A stretch of DNA of 43,393 nt, from positions 1-43,393 of the forward strand of contig PYVH01000018.1 of assembly GCA_003030785.1 (NCBI GenBank), in the 5' to 3' direction. Position 1 is the first letter of the stretch; each line of letters opens with the position of its first letter. Under the pieces are notes generated by a model. That model was not told where the DNA came from. It did not search any database and saw only the letters and a program-made list of their open reading frames with translations. The position numbers were made by a program, and so were the translations under genes. Shown here piece after piece: positions 16,748 to 24,657 of the stretch. The stretch is from Marinobacter sp. B9-2. GTDB taxonomy: Bacteria; Pseudomonadota; Gammaproteobacteria; Pseudomonadales; Oleiphilaceae.

Positions 16748-17863
16748 ATGGACGGCAACCCCGGCGACGCCGCCTGTGAACCCGAGGGCGGGGCCGTGAA
16801 GGGTGTGTTCAGGCTGTTCGGTGAGGGAGACGAACTCTATGCGGAGATGATTCGCTCGGTCCGTGCTGCCACCCAGCGTATCTTTCTTGCTTCGTATATC
16901 CTGGCGGCGGACGAGGTGGGGACTGAACTGCTTGATGAACTGATGAAGCAGTCCCGCCACGGCCTCGACGTGCGCATTCACGTTGATGCGCTGGGCTCAA
17001 GTGGCGTCCTTACGCGGCTGCACCGGCGCCAGCTCAGGGCCGCCGGCGTCCGTCTACAGCGCTTTCACCGCTGGAGTTGGCGGCAACCGATGCGTTACAA
17101 CCGTCGCGACCATCGCAAGCTGCTGGTCATTGACGGCAAAACAGCGTATCTCGGCGGCTTCAACATTCATCGCGAAGGCTCGAGGCGCTATTACGGCCCA
17201 AAGCGTTGGCGCGACGTGCATGTGTGCTTCGAGGGGCCTCTGGCGGCGGAGGCTGACGCTCTGTTTGACGCCTTCTGGTGCGGTCACCCTGACTGGAGCC
17301 CACAGAGTCATACCATCGGTGACAGCCGGATCACTCCCAATACCACACGCGCCTGCCGCATCCAGCTGCGGTGCTCCATCAAAGACCAACTGGCCGGAGC
17401 ATCCGACAAAATCTGGCTGGCGACGCCCTATTTCGTACCGGACCGGGGATTACGCAAACAACTTGCTCTCGCGGCCCGCCGGGGAGTCGATGTGCGGATC
17501 CTGACCACCGAAAAGACCGACTCGACCCCCGCACAATGGGCTGCCCGCGCCATTTACGGGGAACTGCTGGAACACGGCGTTCGCATATTCGAGTACACAC
17601 CCCGGCTATTGCATTCCAAAGTACTGCTCGTTGACGATGCCTGGGGCAGCATAGGGACCGCGAACTTCGACTACAGAAGTTTGTTTATTAACTATGAACT
17701 GACGCTGATTTCCACAAACGAAGCCTTGAATGGCCAGTTAAGAAACGAGTTCGTAACTGACTTGCAGGATGCCAGTGAAATCACTGGCATCGCCTGGAAA
17801 CACCGCGGCTTCATAAAAGCCGTGTATGACACGCTTGGCCTGTTGCTACGCAAGTGGCTTTGA
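16748..17863 (+). CDS. Phospholipase D-like protein (cardiolipin synthase type)
   Basis: The protein is 371 residues with two PLD HKD motifs: HRKLLVID at about 122-129 followed by GGFN, and HSKVLLVD at about 289-296 followed by GTANFDYRS. Two motifs in one chain of this size, with RGVDVRILT and YFVPD between, fit ClsB-type cardiolipin synthases. No N-terminal membrane helix is visible. It would transfer phosphatidyl groups between phospholipids at the inner membrane. It starts 2 nt after the GAPDH stop, so the two are co-transcribed and probably coupled. The pairing with a glycolytic enzyme is unusual. Confidence 0.85.
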   Translation: MDGNPGDAACEPEGGAVKGVFRLFGEGDELYAEMIRSVRAATQRIFLASYILAADEVGTELLDELMKQSRHGLDVRIHVDALGSSGVLTRLHRRQLRAAGVRLQRFHRWSWRQPMRYNRRDHRKLLVIDGKTAYLGGFNIHREGSRRYYGPKRWRDVHVCFEGPLAAEADALFDAFWCGHPDWSPQSHTIGDSRITPNTTRACRIQLRCSIKDQLAGASDKIWLATPYFVPDRGLRKQLALAARRGVDVRILTTEKTDSTPAQWAARAIYGELLEHGVRIFEYTPRLLHSKVLLVDDAWGSIGTANFDYRSLFINYELTLISTNEALNGQLRNEFVTDLQDASEITGIAWKHRGFIKAVYDTLGLLLRKWL

Positions 17864-17974
17864 CGTGGGCCGACTTAGATCGGGGCTCAACTTGCCTGGT
17901 ATGCCGAACCAGGGGCCCAGCCACCCGGTGCGGCAATGATTAAGGACGCAGCGAGTGCTTTGGTGCGAGTCGAG

Positions 17975-18361
17975 TCATACCGCCTTGATAATCTCCGACA
18001 GCCTATCTCTCACCTCACCCGCAATATGCTTGAGTTGCTCATTATCGATCGCTGTCATGGATAACACGGGATCAACCGCACTGACTTCAACGCCCTCCGG
18101 GGTCTCGCGCAGGATGACATTGCACGGCAACATAGCGCCTACCCGGGGTTCCACGCCAATCGCTTCCCAGGCCATGGCCGGATTGCAGGCACCGAGAATT
18201 CGGTAGGCGGGCATGTCCTTGTCCAGTTTCTTTTTCATGGTGGCCTTGACGTCTATCTCCGTCAAAACCCCGAATCCCTGATCGGCCAGGGCCTTACGGG
18301 TTCGCTCATCCACGGTCTCGAAATCCACATTCTGAATTACGCGATTCATTGTGTAAGACAT
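17975..18361 (-). CDS. DUF302 domain protein
   Basis: The product is 128 residues with no signal peptide. It has the DUF302 pattern: an N-terminal strand-helix (FETVDERTRKALADQGFGVL), TEIDVKATMKKKL, then the conserved YRILGACNPAMAWEAI and GAMLPCNVIL. The two cysteines in these last motifs are conserved in the family. GGAG lies 6 nt before the ATG at 18361, and a second ATG 2 codons earlier is too close to it. The function of DUF302 is not known to me; members often lie in sulfur, metal or stress loci. It stands alone between the PLD gene (convergent) and the RND operon. Confidence 0.8.
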   Translation of the reverse strand: MSYTMNRVIQNVDFETVDERTRKALADQGFGVLTEIDVKATMKKKLDKDMPAYRILGACNPAMAWEAIGVEPRVGAMLPCNVILRETPEGVEVSAVDPVLSMTAIDNEQLKHIAGEVRDRLSEIIKAV

Positions 18362-18436
18362 ATACATCTCCTTTTCTTTGGGTAAACCGAGTAAGGCCTA
18401 CAGTAGCCAGCCCTTCGATATCAACATCTAACCTTT

Positions 18437-19846
18437 TCAGAACCCATAGCGCACCCCCAGATACAGGTTATTGTTGTCCTGAAACTGACCGAAGAAGGTT
18501 TCCTCCCGGGCGCCGAAAAACAGGTTTCCGCCGGCTTCAACAGAGAGATGATCATCAACCTGATAGCCCACCCGGGGGCGCAGGTACGCGTCCCGGTCCG
18601 AGGGCGAGTAGAACAGGAACAACGACCACGCCAGATTCTGGCTGTGTGTCAGCCATGTCAGCCGCTGGGTGAGGACGTGGCGATTCTCGTCCCGCACCGG
18701 GGCACCAGGGGGCAAGGCCCGCCGGTAGGCCTCAAACTCGCCCATGCGCTCAAGGTAGTATTGCAGGCCCAGGGTCAGGTTACGGGCAATTTCCTGCTCA
18801 TAGCCGAGCAGCAGGCGCAGCTCGCTGTTGCGCACCGTGGGATCGTCGCCATCGCGGTCGGCGCGGGAATCGTAATAGCCCAGCTCGACGTTGCCGATGC
18901 CGGGCCCCACCGGCCCGCGCAGGCTGGCGCCGAGCACCGACAGCGGAGGAAACCTGGCCCGACCGCTGGCCGGATCAGCCCCGGCCGGGCTCTTCCAGAA
19001 GCCGTCGTAGCCGTAGAGCGCGACCTCGTAGGCGCCAAGGTTACGGTACAGCCGGGCGGCCCATTCGTCGTCTTCGAACGCGTCCGCCGGGCGGTCCGCC
19101 AGTACAACCGCATTGCGCCCGGTCAGCCGCCCTTGCCCTGTGTTGAAGAAAGAGAGACGGCGGCCGTCGATGAAGCGATCAGCGTCAAACCGGGGGGTGT
19201 AGACAAGGTCAAGATTGGCCCAGCTGGAAAAAGCCGAGACCTTCAGCGCGTCCGAGGGCGCCTTGAGGTACTCCACATCGCGGCCGATAAAAAACGAGAC
19301 CCAGTCCTTGGGAAACAGATCGTTGATGAACACCAGGTCGCCGGTTCCCCAGGTTAGTATCTGGCGCCCCAGCTTGACATCGGTGTCCGCGCTCGGCGAA
19401 AACACCAGGCTGGCCTCGCGCAGGTCGAAGGCGCCCTCACCCGATTCCAGGTCCACCGACCGATCATCGTCCAGGTCGTCATAGAGAAAATCGCCGGTAA
19501 GGCGCAACGTTGCTCCCCGGAAATACTTCTCCGCCTCGAGCTGCAACCGGGTTTCGGCGATGGAGAGATCGCGCTGGCGGGGATCATCGCCCAGCCGGGT
19601 TCCGCCGCGGGCCTCCCAGAAGCCGCGCAGACGAAATGGCAGCGCCGCCGCAGCCGGTCGGTCGGTGGTCTGTTCTGCCCCGGCCTCACCCCCGAGGCCT
19701 GCCGGCAGGGCCGGTTCCTCGGTATCACTGGCTGGCGCGCCCAGCCCCTCCGGCAGCTCGGGCGCGGCCGCCCATAGCGCCCCGGGCGCCACACCGAGAC
19801 CGATACCCGCCAGCAACATGCCCCAGAGCAGGCTTCTGGTGTTCAT
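18437..19846 (-). CDS. Outer-membrane beta-barrel partner of an RND/LolA-like export operon (DUF1302-like)
   Basis: The 469-residue protein begins with a signal peptide (MNTRSLLWGMLLAGIGLGV...WA). A proline/glycine/alanine-rich linker of about 60 residues follows, and then a long series of amphipathic strands ends in LYLGVRYGF, the C-terminal Phe typical of barrel proteins. The patterns RLRGFWEARGG, LGRQILTWGTGDLVFINDLFPKDW and NVELGYYDSRADRDGD resemble DUF1302/alginate-export type barrels. AGGAGGG lies 5 nt before the ATG at 19846. It follows the LolA-like gene by 31 nt and closes the operon DUF2892-RND-LolA-like-barrel. It probably receives or passes a hydrophobic substrate. Confidence 0.7.
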   Translation of the reverse strand: MNTRSLLWGMLLAGIGLGVAPGALWAAAPELPEGLGAPASDTEEPALPAGLGGEAGAEQTTDRPAAAALPFRLRGFWEARGGTRLGDDPRQRDLSIAETRLQLEAEKYFRGATLRLTGDFLYDDLDDDRSVDLESGEGAFDLREASLVFSPSADTDVKLGRQILTWGTGDLVFINDLFPKDWVSFFIGRDVEYLKAPSDALKVSAFSSWANLDLVYTPRFDADRFIDGRRLSFFNTGQGRLTGRNAVVLADRPADAFEDDEWAARLYRNLGAYEVALYGYDGFWKSPAGADPASGRARFPPLSVLGASLRGPVGPGIGNVELGYYDSRADRDGDDPTVRNSELRLLLGYEQEIARNLTLGLQYYLERMGEFEAYRRALPPGAPVRDENRHVLTQRLTWLTHSQNLAWSLFLFYSPSDRDAYLRPRVGYQVDDHLSVEAGGNLFFGAREETFFGQFQDNNNLYLGVRYGF

Positions 19847-19877
19847 CCACGCCCTCCTGCCCTCAGTGCACCGGTGG

Positions 19878-20726
19878 TCACTGCAAGTACTCCTTTGGCG
19901 CCCGGCGCAGGTAGCGCTCCGAGAAGACGTCTTCCGGCAGGCCCAGGTCATAGTCAATGCCAGTGTAGGTCAGCTCCGTGGTGCCGCCGCTGCGCAGGTT
20001 CTCCATCCTCGCCTTGACGACCGTGGGGTAACCCTGCACCTTCTCCACCGCCAGCGCGGTGTAACGCCGGTAGAGGTTGCCACTGTCGTCGACATACTCG
20101 GTGCGAACCGGTAGGAACGACTGCTTGTGGATATAGATATCGTAGTAGGCGAACTCAACCTCCCCGGGCCGCTTGGGTGTGTTGCGCACTACGTAGTAAT
20201 TGTCTGTGGTCTCGATCAGCTCATGGCTGTCGGCATCAATACTGCGCCCGGAGATATCCTCGTAAAAGAAATCCGAGCCGACAAAGCTGGTGCGTTTGTC
20301 GGAGGCAGCAATTCGCTTAACCAGATCCAGCGCCGGCAGGTACAGCCAGCGGTCGTCGTCCCGATCCTGGTGTTTCCACACCAGCAGCGTCATCTGGCTC
20401 ACATCCGCCGGCCGCCGGAAATAGACATAGTACTTCTGCTCGCCACGATAGGCGCTCCCCTCAATGGCATCTGTCTCCGGGCCGTCCCGCCGCAAAATGG
20501 TAAGCTCGCGACTTCGGATACGCCCCTGGCGGTCGGTGATGGTCATGGCGACCCTGGCGCGACCATCACGCCCCTGGAAGTAGGAAACCATATTGGCACG
20601 ATTGACAATGCGCTCCACCGAGGGCGCAGCGCCGGCATCCTGGGCCAGGGCAATGGGCGTGATGCCCAGCGCGATCACCACCAGGGCCAGCTTTTGGAAC
20701 AGGGTAACAGGCCAGTATCTACTCAT
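19878..20726 (-). CDS. LolA-like outer-membrane lipoprotein-sorting protein (RND-linked copy)
   Basis: The protein is 282 residues with a signal peptide (about 1-27, ending ALAQDAG). A single LolA_like domain follows, with RIRSRELTILRR, the paired motif WLYLPALDLVKRI, and SFVGSDFFYEDISGR. The ATG at 20726 overlaps the RND stop (ATGA), so I reject the longer frame to 20789. Family members beside RND pumps are thought to shuttle lipids or lipoproteins in the periplasm. It is a distant paralogue of the protein at 2556-3302: same fold pattern, different transporter partner. Confidence 0.8.
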   Translation of the reverse strand: MSRYWPVTLFQKLALVVIALGITPIALAQDAGAAPSVERIVNRANMVSYFQGRDGRARVAMTITDRQGRIRSRELTILRRDGPETDAIEGSAYRGEQKYYVYFRRPADVSQMTLLVWKHQDRDDDRWLYLPALDLVKRIAASDKRTSFVGSDFFYEDISGRSIDADSHELIETTDNYYVVRNTPKRPGEVEFAYYDIYIHKQSFLPVRTEYVDDSGNLYRRYTALAVEKVQGYPTVVKARMENLRSGGTTELTYTGIDYDLGLPEDVFSERYLRRAPKEYLQ

Positions 20727-23185
20727 TGCACGCCTTCCTCTTGGTTTTGCGGATCCGGGGCGGCCCTGCGGGCACCGGGAAACAGCCATCGTTGCAGCAG
20801 GGTTACCAGTGCCGGCAGGATCAGCAGTGTGCTCAGGCCGGCGGTCAACAGAATGGCCGCGATAAATACCCCCACCGTCTGGTAGGGCACGAGCGGTGCG
20901 GCCAGCAGCGGCAGGAAACCAACGCCAAGCACGATGGCGTTGCGGGTTATCGCCCGTGCCGGCTCGCCGAACATCGGCGCCACCGAGCGACGCCAGGAGC
21001 CTGTCTCAGCCTGGGTGGCGCGGGCGCGGGCCAGGAAGTGGATGGCGTAGTCCACGGCGAGTCCCAGACTCAGGGCGCTCAGCACGGCGACCGGCATATC
21101 GTAGTTCTTGCCGATGATACCGATCAGACCGTAGATGGCCCCGATGGTCACAGTCAGGGGAATCATGCACAACAGTCCCCAGAGCAAAGAGCGGAACAAT
21201 AAGGCCATCAGCAGGAGCACGACCACGAAACTGCCGAACAGGGCCATGGCCATGCCGCTGACCATTTTTTCCTGCCAGACCACATTGATATAGTTAAGAC
21301 CAAACCAGCGTGCCTGGATCGACGCAGGCGGAGGGTTGGCCGCGATGAAGTCGTCGAGCGCCTGAACCACCCGGCTCATATCCCGGTTGTCGCCACTGGT
21401 AAGCTGAACCCAGATGCTGGCACGGCGGTAGTCGGGGGTAACGAAGTGCCAGAGATCCTGGGGGCGGTGGCCATTCTGGTAGGTGAGCAGGGTCTGCGCA
21501 ACCGCCGCCGGACTGTCCGGAATGCGAAAGGCTCCGGCATCGCCGCCCAGCAGTTCGCGGTGAACGGTTTTGACCAGATCGGCGACGGAGTTGGACTTGC
21601 CGACCACGCCGGTCTCGCCCAGCCGCTGCTGCAACCTGGCGATGTAGCGCAGGACTTCGGGGCGTTTGAAGATCTGGTTGTCCTGGGCCGCGTTATCCCC
21701 CTCCGGAACCAGCGCCAGATAGGCCATGTAGGTGCCGCCGAAATGTTCGTTGAGCACCCGGTCTGCCACCCGGATGGGGTGCTCGGGCTCGAACCACTTG
21801 ACCGGGTTATCGTTGATGCGGATCTGGCTGATGCCATAACCGGCGGCCACCACCACGACCATGGTAACCACCAGCACCGCCCTGGCGTGGCTGACCACGC
21901 CCTCGCCGAGGCGACGCAGCCAGCGCCCCATGACCGTATCCTGGTCCGGGTCCCCGGCGGCGTGACCGAAGCCGGTGAGCCGCCGCTCCGGCATCAGCAT
22001 GATGTAAGCCGGAATGAAGGTCACCGTGCACAACCAGGCCAGGAACACACCAATCGCGATAAAGATGCCGAACACCTGAACGGGCGGGATCGGGGTGAGT
22101 GCCAGTGAGGCAAACCCCGCCATCGTCGTCAGGGTGGTGAACAGCATCGGTTTGAACAGTATCCCCATAACCTCCCGGATGGCCCGGTGGCGGTCACGAT
22201 GCAGGGGATAGCGGTCGAAGAATTCCGAGAGGATATGCACCGCGTCCAGCACCGCAATGGGCATGATGAATACGGGGATCATCGAGCTCATGATGTGGAC
22301 GGTGCTGCCGCTGATCACCAGCAGCGCCATGGTGCTCGCGGCCGCCACCATCGCCACGATCATCGCCGAGGTAATGAGCCGGACGTGGCGGAAGAACCAC
22401 CACATTGCCAGGAAGATGACCAGCATTGCCAGTGGCGCCGAAATCGCCATCTGGTAGAACATCTGCACACCGAACGTGTCCTCCGCCACGGGCAGCCCGG
22501 TGATGTAGACCTGATCGCCGGTATCCTTCCAGCCAGCGACTTTGTCAAGCAGGGCTTCGCGGACCCGGTAACTCATGTCCTTGCTGGTCAGCGGCAGGTA
22601 AAGGGCGACTGCCTTACCATCGGCGCTGACCAGGGTATTGTCGAACAGCGGAATGCGTTGCGCCCGCTCAAGAATAGCGAGCGCCTGGTTGCGGGTATCC
22701 GGCGGCTCTGGCATGAGCCAGCTGAAACGAACCGAGCCGACCCCCTCTTGCTCAATGTTGTCGACCCGCGAGAGCGCGAGCATATCCTCCTCAACCACGC
22801 CCTCCTGCCGGCCCGGGTTGTCCGGATCGGGCCACCTGAGCGTACTGGCATACTCCGTCAGCTCATAGATGCGCCGCAGCGAACCGACATTGAATACCCC
22901 GTCAGGGTTGCTTTCGTTGACCACACCCACCACGACCATGTCATAAAGCGAGAATTGCTCCTTCATGTCGTCGTGGAAAACGCGCACGGGTTCGTCGGAA
23001 GAGAGCATGTTCTCGGGGTCGGTATCGATGGTCAGCGGATTAAGCAGACCGAACCGCTCGGGCCAGACGCTTGGCAGCGCCGCCAGCGCCACCAGCGCCA
23101 GCGTGGCAACCACCATGGCCCAAACGGTCAGGCGAGGACGGTCAGTGGCGAACTGTAGCCACGAACTCTCGGTGTTTTCAGACAT
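20723..23185 (-). CDS. RND/MMPL-superfamily exporter
   Basis: The protein is 820 residues. It has one N-terminal helix, a large periplasmic domain, a block of about five helices, a second helix plus periplasmic domain, and a second helix block: the two-fold RND layout at the short (MMPL/HpnN-like) length. Recognisable segments are LDAVHILSEFFDRY in the first block and ALSLGLAVDYAIHFLARA in the second, the latter holding the conserved Asp-Tyr of the proton relay. GGAGG lies 8 nt before the ATG. The operon partners (LolA-like protein and barrel) suggest export of a lipid or other hydrophobic envelope component, powered by proton flow. Confidence 0.85.
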   Translation of the reverse strand: MSENTESSWLQFATDRPRLTVWAMVVATLALVALAALPSVWPERFGLLNPLTIDTDPENMLSSDEPVRVFHDDMKEQFSLYDMVVVGVVNESNPDGVFNVGSLRRIYELTEYASTLRWPDPDNPGRQEGVVEEDMLALSRVDNIEQEGVGSVRFSWLMPEPPDTRNQALAILERAQRIPLFDNTLVSADGKAVALYLPLTSKDMSYRVREALLDKVAGWKDTGDQVYITGLPVAEDTFGVQMFYQMAISAPLAMLVIFLAMWWFFRHVRLITSAMIVAMVAAASTMALLVISGSTVHIMSSMIPVFIMPIAVLDAVHILSEFFDRYPLHRDRHRAIREVMGILFKPMLFTTLTTMAGFASLALTPIPPVQVFGIFIAIGVFLAWLCTVTFIPAYIMLMPERRLTGFGHAAGDPDQDTVMGRWLRRLGEGVVSHARAVLVVTMVVVVAAGYGISQIRINDNPVKWFEPEHPIRVADRVLNEHFGGTYMAYLALVPEGDNAAQDNQIFKRPEVLRYIARLQQRLGETGVVGKSNSVADLVKTVHRELLGGDAGAFRIPDSPAAVAQTLLTYQNGHRPQDLWHFVTPDYRRASIWVQLTSGDNRDMSRVVQALDDFIAANPPPASIQARWFGLNYINVVWQEKMVSGMAMALFGSFVVVLLLMALLFRSLLWGLLCMIPLTVTIGAIYGLIGIIGKNYDMPVAVLSALSLGLAVDYAIHFLARARATQAETGSWRRSVAPMFGEPARAITRNAIVLGVGFLPLLAAPLVPYQTVGVFIAAILLTAGLSTLLILPALVTLLQRWLFPGARRAAPDPQNQEEGVQ

Positions 23186-23203
23186 TTACAGTGCCTCCGT
23201 GCG

Positions 23204-23407
23204 TCAATCGAAGGCGGCGCCGGGCTTCTTGCCCAGGGCCTTGAGGATCTTCGCCAGAGGGCAGAATCCGCTGAAGGCAGCCTGCAGCATGTTGGCGCCC
23301 ACAAACGCGGTGAACCACAGCCAGTAAGGCGAGTGGAGCTGGGAGAGAGCCAGACTTACAAGAATGAAAGATCCTGCGAAGGCGAGTACAAGGCGGTCGA
23401 TAGACAT
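23204..23407 (-). CDS. DUF2892 (YgaP-type) inner-membrane protein
   Basis: The 67-residue protein has two hydrophobic segments (about 6-22 and 28-47). It carries the DUF2892 signature at the end, [23 protein letters not shown], with a single conserved cysteine. In E. coli this domain forms the membrane half of YgaP, joined to a rhodanese; here it is free-standing. AGGAGG lies 5 nt before the ATG. It is divergent from the ArsR-type regulator gene and 18 nt ahead of the RND gene, so it may open that operon. Confidence 0.8.
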   Translation of the reverse strand: MSIDRLVLAFAGSFILVSLALSQLHSPYWLWFTAFVGANMLQAAFSGFCPLAKILKALGKKPGAAFD

Positions 23408-23631
23408 ATGCCCCTCCTGTTATAGTAGCGCGTTCCGGCACTTTCAGCAGATTGCGCACTGCGCTGGCTGCACTGAAAGCACCCGTACACAATACCTGGC
23501 ATGGCCACGTGCCGGACCATGGAGAGCCGGGGCCTGCCAGACGACGACGGGCAACACTTGACTACCTGGCCAAGAGCAGCCGATCATCTGAACCAAGCCT
23601 AACATGTTCACGATTGCAGAGCTATGAATGT

Positions 23632-23937
23632 ATGAATAAAAATCGGATGTCGGAAGCGGCGGATCAGGCCACCAATCTGCTAAAGGCCCTCTCCGGGCGG
23701 AGCCGGCTGATGATCCTCTGCCAACTGGTCGACGGCGAGCAGGCGGTGAGCGAACTTGCGGATGCACTGGAGATGCGCCAGGCGGCCGTCTCCCAGCAAC
23801 TCGCCCTGCTGCGCAAGGACGGCCTGGTATCTGCGCGCCGCGAAGCGCGGACCATACACTACTCCCTGGCGGGAGAGGAGGCGCGCCGGATCATAGAAGT
23901 TCTGTATGAGCTGTTCTGCGATAACGACGCATGCTAA
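23632..23937 (+). CDS. ArsR/SmtB-family regulator of the SqrR/BigR/YgaV type
   Basis: The protein is 101 residues, a single winged-helix domain with the recognition helix MRQAAVSQQLALLRKDGLV followed by the wing RREARTIHYSL. Two cysteines, Cys30 (LMILCQL) and Cys96 (ELFCDND), are 66 residues apart. That is the same spacing as the dithiol of persulfide sensors SqrR and BigR, so it probably senses reactive sulfur rather than arsenic. A third cysteine is the last residue. The start at 23632 is the most plausible; an ATG at 23647 is an alternative. It is divergent from the DUF2892-RND operon, as ygaV and ygaP are paired in E. coli. The 224-bp gap between them shows no other gene. Confidence 0.8.
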   Translation: MNKNRMSEAADQATNLLKALSGRSRLMILCQLVDGEQAVSELADALEMRQAAVSQQLALLRKDGLVSARREARTIHYSLAGEEARRIIEVLYELFCDNDAC

Positions 23938-23975
23938 GAAGTAGGGCAACAAGGAGTTTCGAGTTGCCCTACTTC
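23938..23975. terminator. Bidirectional hairpin between the ArsR and cytochrome genes
   Basis: GAAGTAGGGCAAC (23938-23950) pairs perfectly with GTTGCCCTACTTC (23963-23975), leaving a 12-nt loop. It starts directly after the ArsR stop and ends 5 bp before the cytochrome stop. The position between convergent genes fits a shared terminator. Confidence 0.7.
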
Positions 23976-23980
23976 AACTA

Positions 23981-24334
23981 CTAATTGCTGGCAAAGGCCT
24001 GGCGCATGTATAGAACCATGGCCTCCGCCTGCTCCTTGGTCAATGAGCTGATGCCGCCCTTGGCGGGCATCGCCATGGATGAGCCGGGGCTCTTGAAGCC
24101 CTCCATGATATTGGTAACCAATACATCGTCACTCTTGGTCAGCCGGCCATCGCTCTTTGTGAAGTCAGGAACGCCGGGCAGCTTGCCCTTTCCGTCTGCG
24201 CCATGGCAGGCAACGCAGGTGGAGTTATAGAGCTTTTCGCCGGCTTCCACGCTGGCCGCCTGAGCCGCGGCTCCGCCTGAGTAGGCAAAGCTCCCGGCGA
24301 CCAGGCTGGCGATCAGAAAAGATGATCGTTTCAT
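23981..24334 (-). CDS. Monohaem cytochrome c (class I), second of a pair
   Basis: The 117-residue protein has a cleavable signal peptide ending AAAQA and one haem site, CVACH, near residue 40. A typical class I order follows: GADGKGKLPGVPDF, the probable methionine ligand in SMAMPAKGG, and a last helix LTKEQAEAMVLYMRQAF. It should carry electrons in the periplasm. Its ATG overlaps the stop of the preceding cytochrome gene (ATGA), so the pair is translationally coupled. The final operon gene is this one; the hairpin at 23938 closes the transcript. Partner oxidase or reductase is not in the window. Confidence 0.85.
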   Translation of the reverse strand: MKRSSFLIASLVAGSFAYSGGAAAQAASVEAGEKLYNSTCVACHGADGKGKLPGVPDFTKSDGRLTKSDDVLVTNIMEGFKSPGSSMAMPAKGGISSLTKEQAEAMVLYMRQAFASN

Positions 24335-24645
24335 TTATTCTCCCCCTTATTATCTGCCGGATCATTGGCTTTCTGGAGGAAGGTCAGGATATCCCTTGTT
24401 TCCTGCCCGGTTAAGCCCGCTCGGATGCGCATGTGAAGCACGGTTGGCTCCCAGAAATCGTCACGGTACTCGGCCGGGTCGCGCATGTTATGGCACCGTG
24501 CGCAGTTGTCAGCCCATGACTGGGCGCCCCGGACGAACGCCATGGGGTCGTCGGCGTCCTGGGCAGCGGCTGAACCTGCGCCACCGATGAAAAGCGCGGC
24601 CATGAGTGCAGCGTTACTGATGAGGTTGCGGTTCATTAGTTTCAT
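24331..24645 (-). CDS. Small cytochrome c, first of a pair
   Basis: The 104-residue protein has a signal peptide ending SAAAQ and a single haem site CARCH near residue 48, followed by NMRDPAEYRDDFWEP. The likely distal ligand is in VLHMRIRAGLTGQE, and a C-terminal helix DILTFLQKAND follows. This arrangement is that of a periplasmic monohaem cytochrome. It follows the porin gene by 12 nt and overlaps the next cytochrome gene by 4 nt. A combined barrel-plus-two-cytochromes operon suggests electron exchange across the periplasm. That role is inferred. Confidence 0.8.
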   Translation of the reverse strand: MKLMNRNLISNAALMAALFIGGAGSAAAQDADDPMAFVRGAQSWADNCARCHNMRDPAEYRDDFWEPTVLHMRIRAGLTGQETRDILTFLQKANDPADNKGENK

Positions 24646-24657
24646 GTTAATACCCTC

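Noticed and set aside
22187-23158. 323-codon plus-strand frame opposite the RND gene
   Set aside because: His-rich antisense frame with no family pattern; the RND frame explains the DNA.
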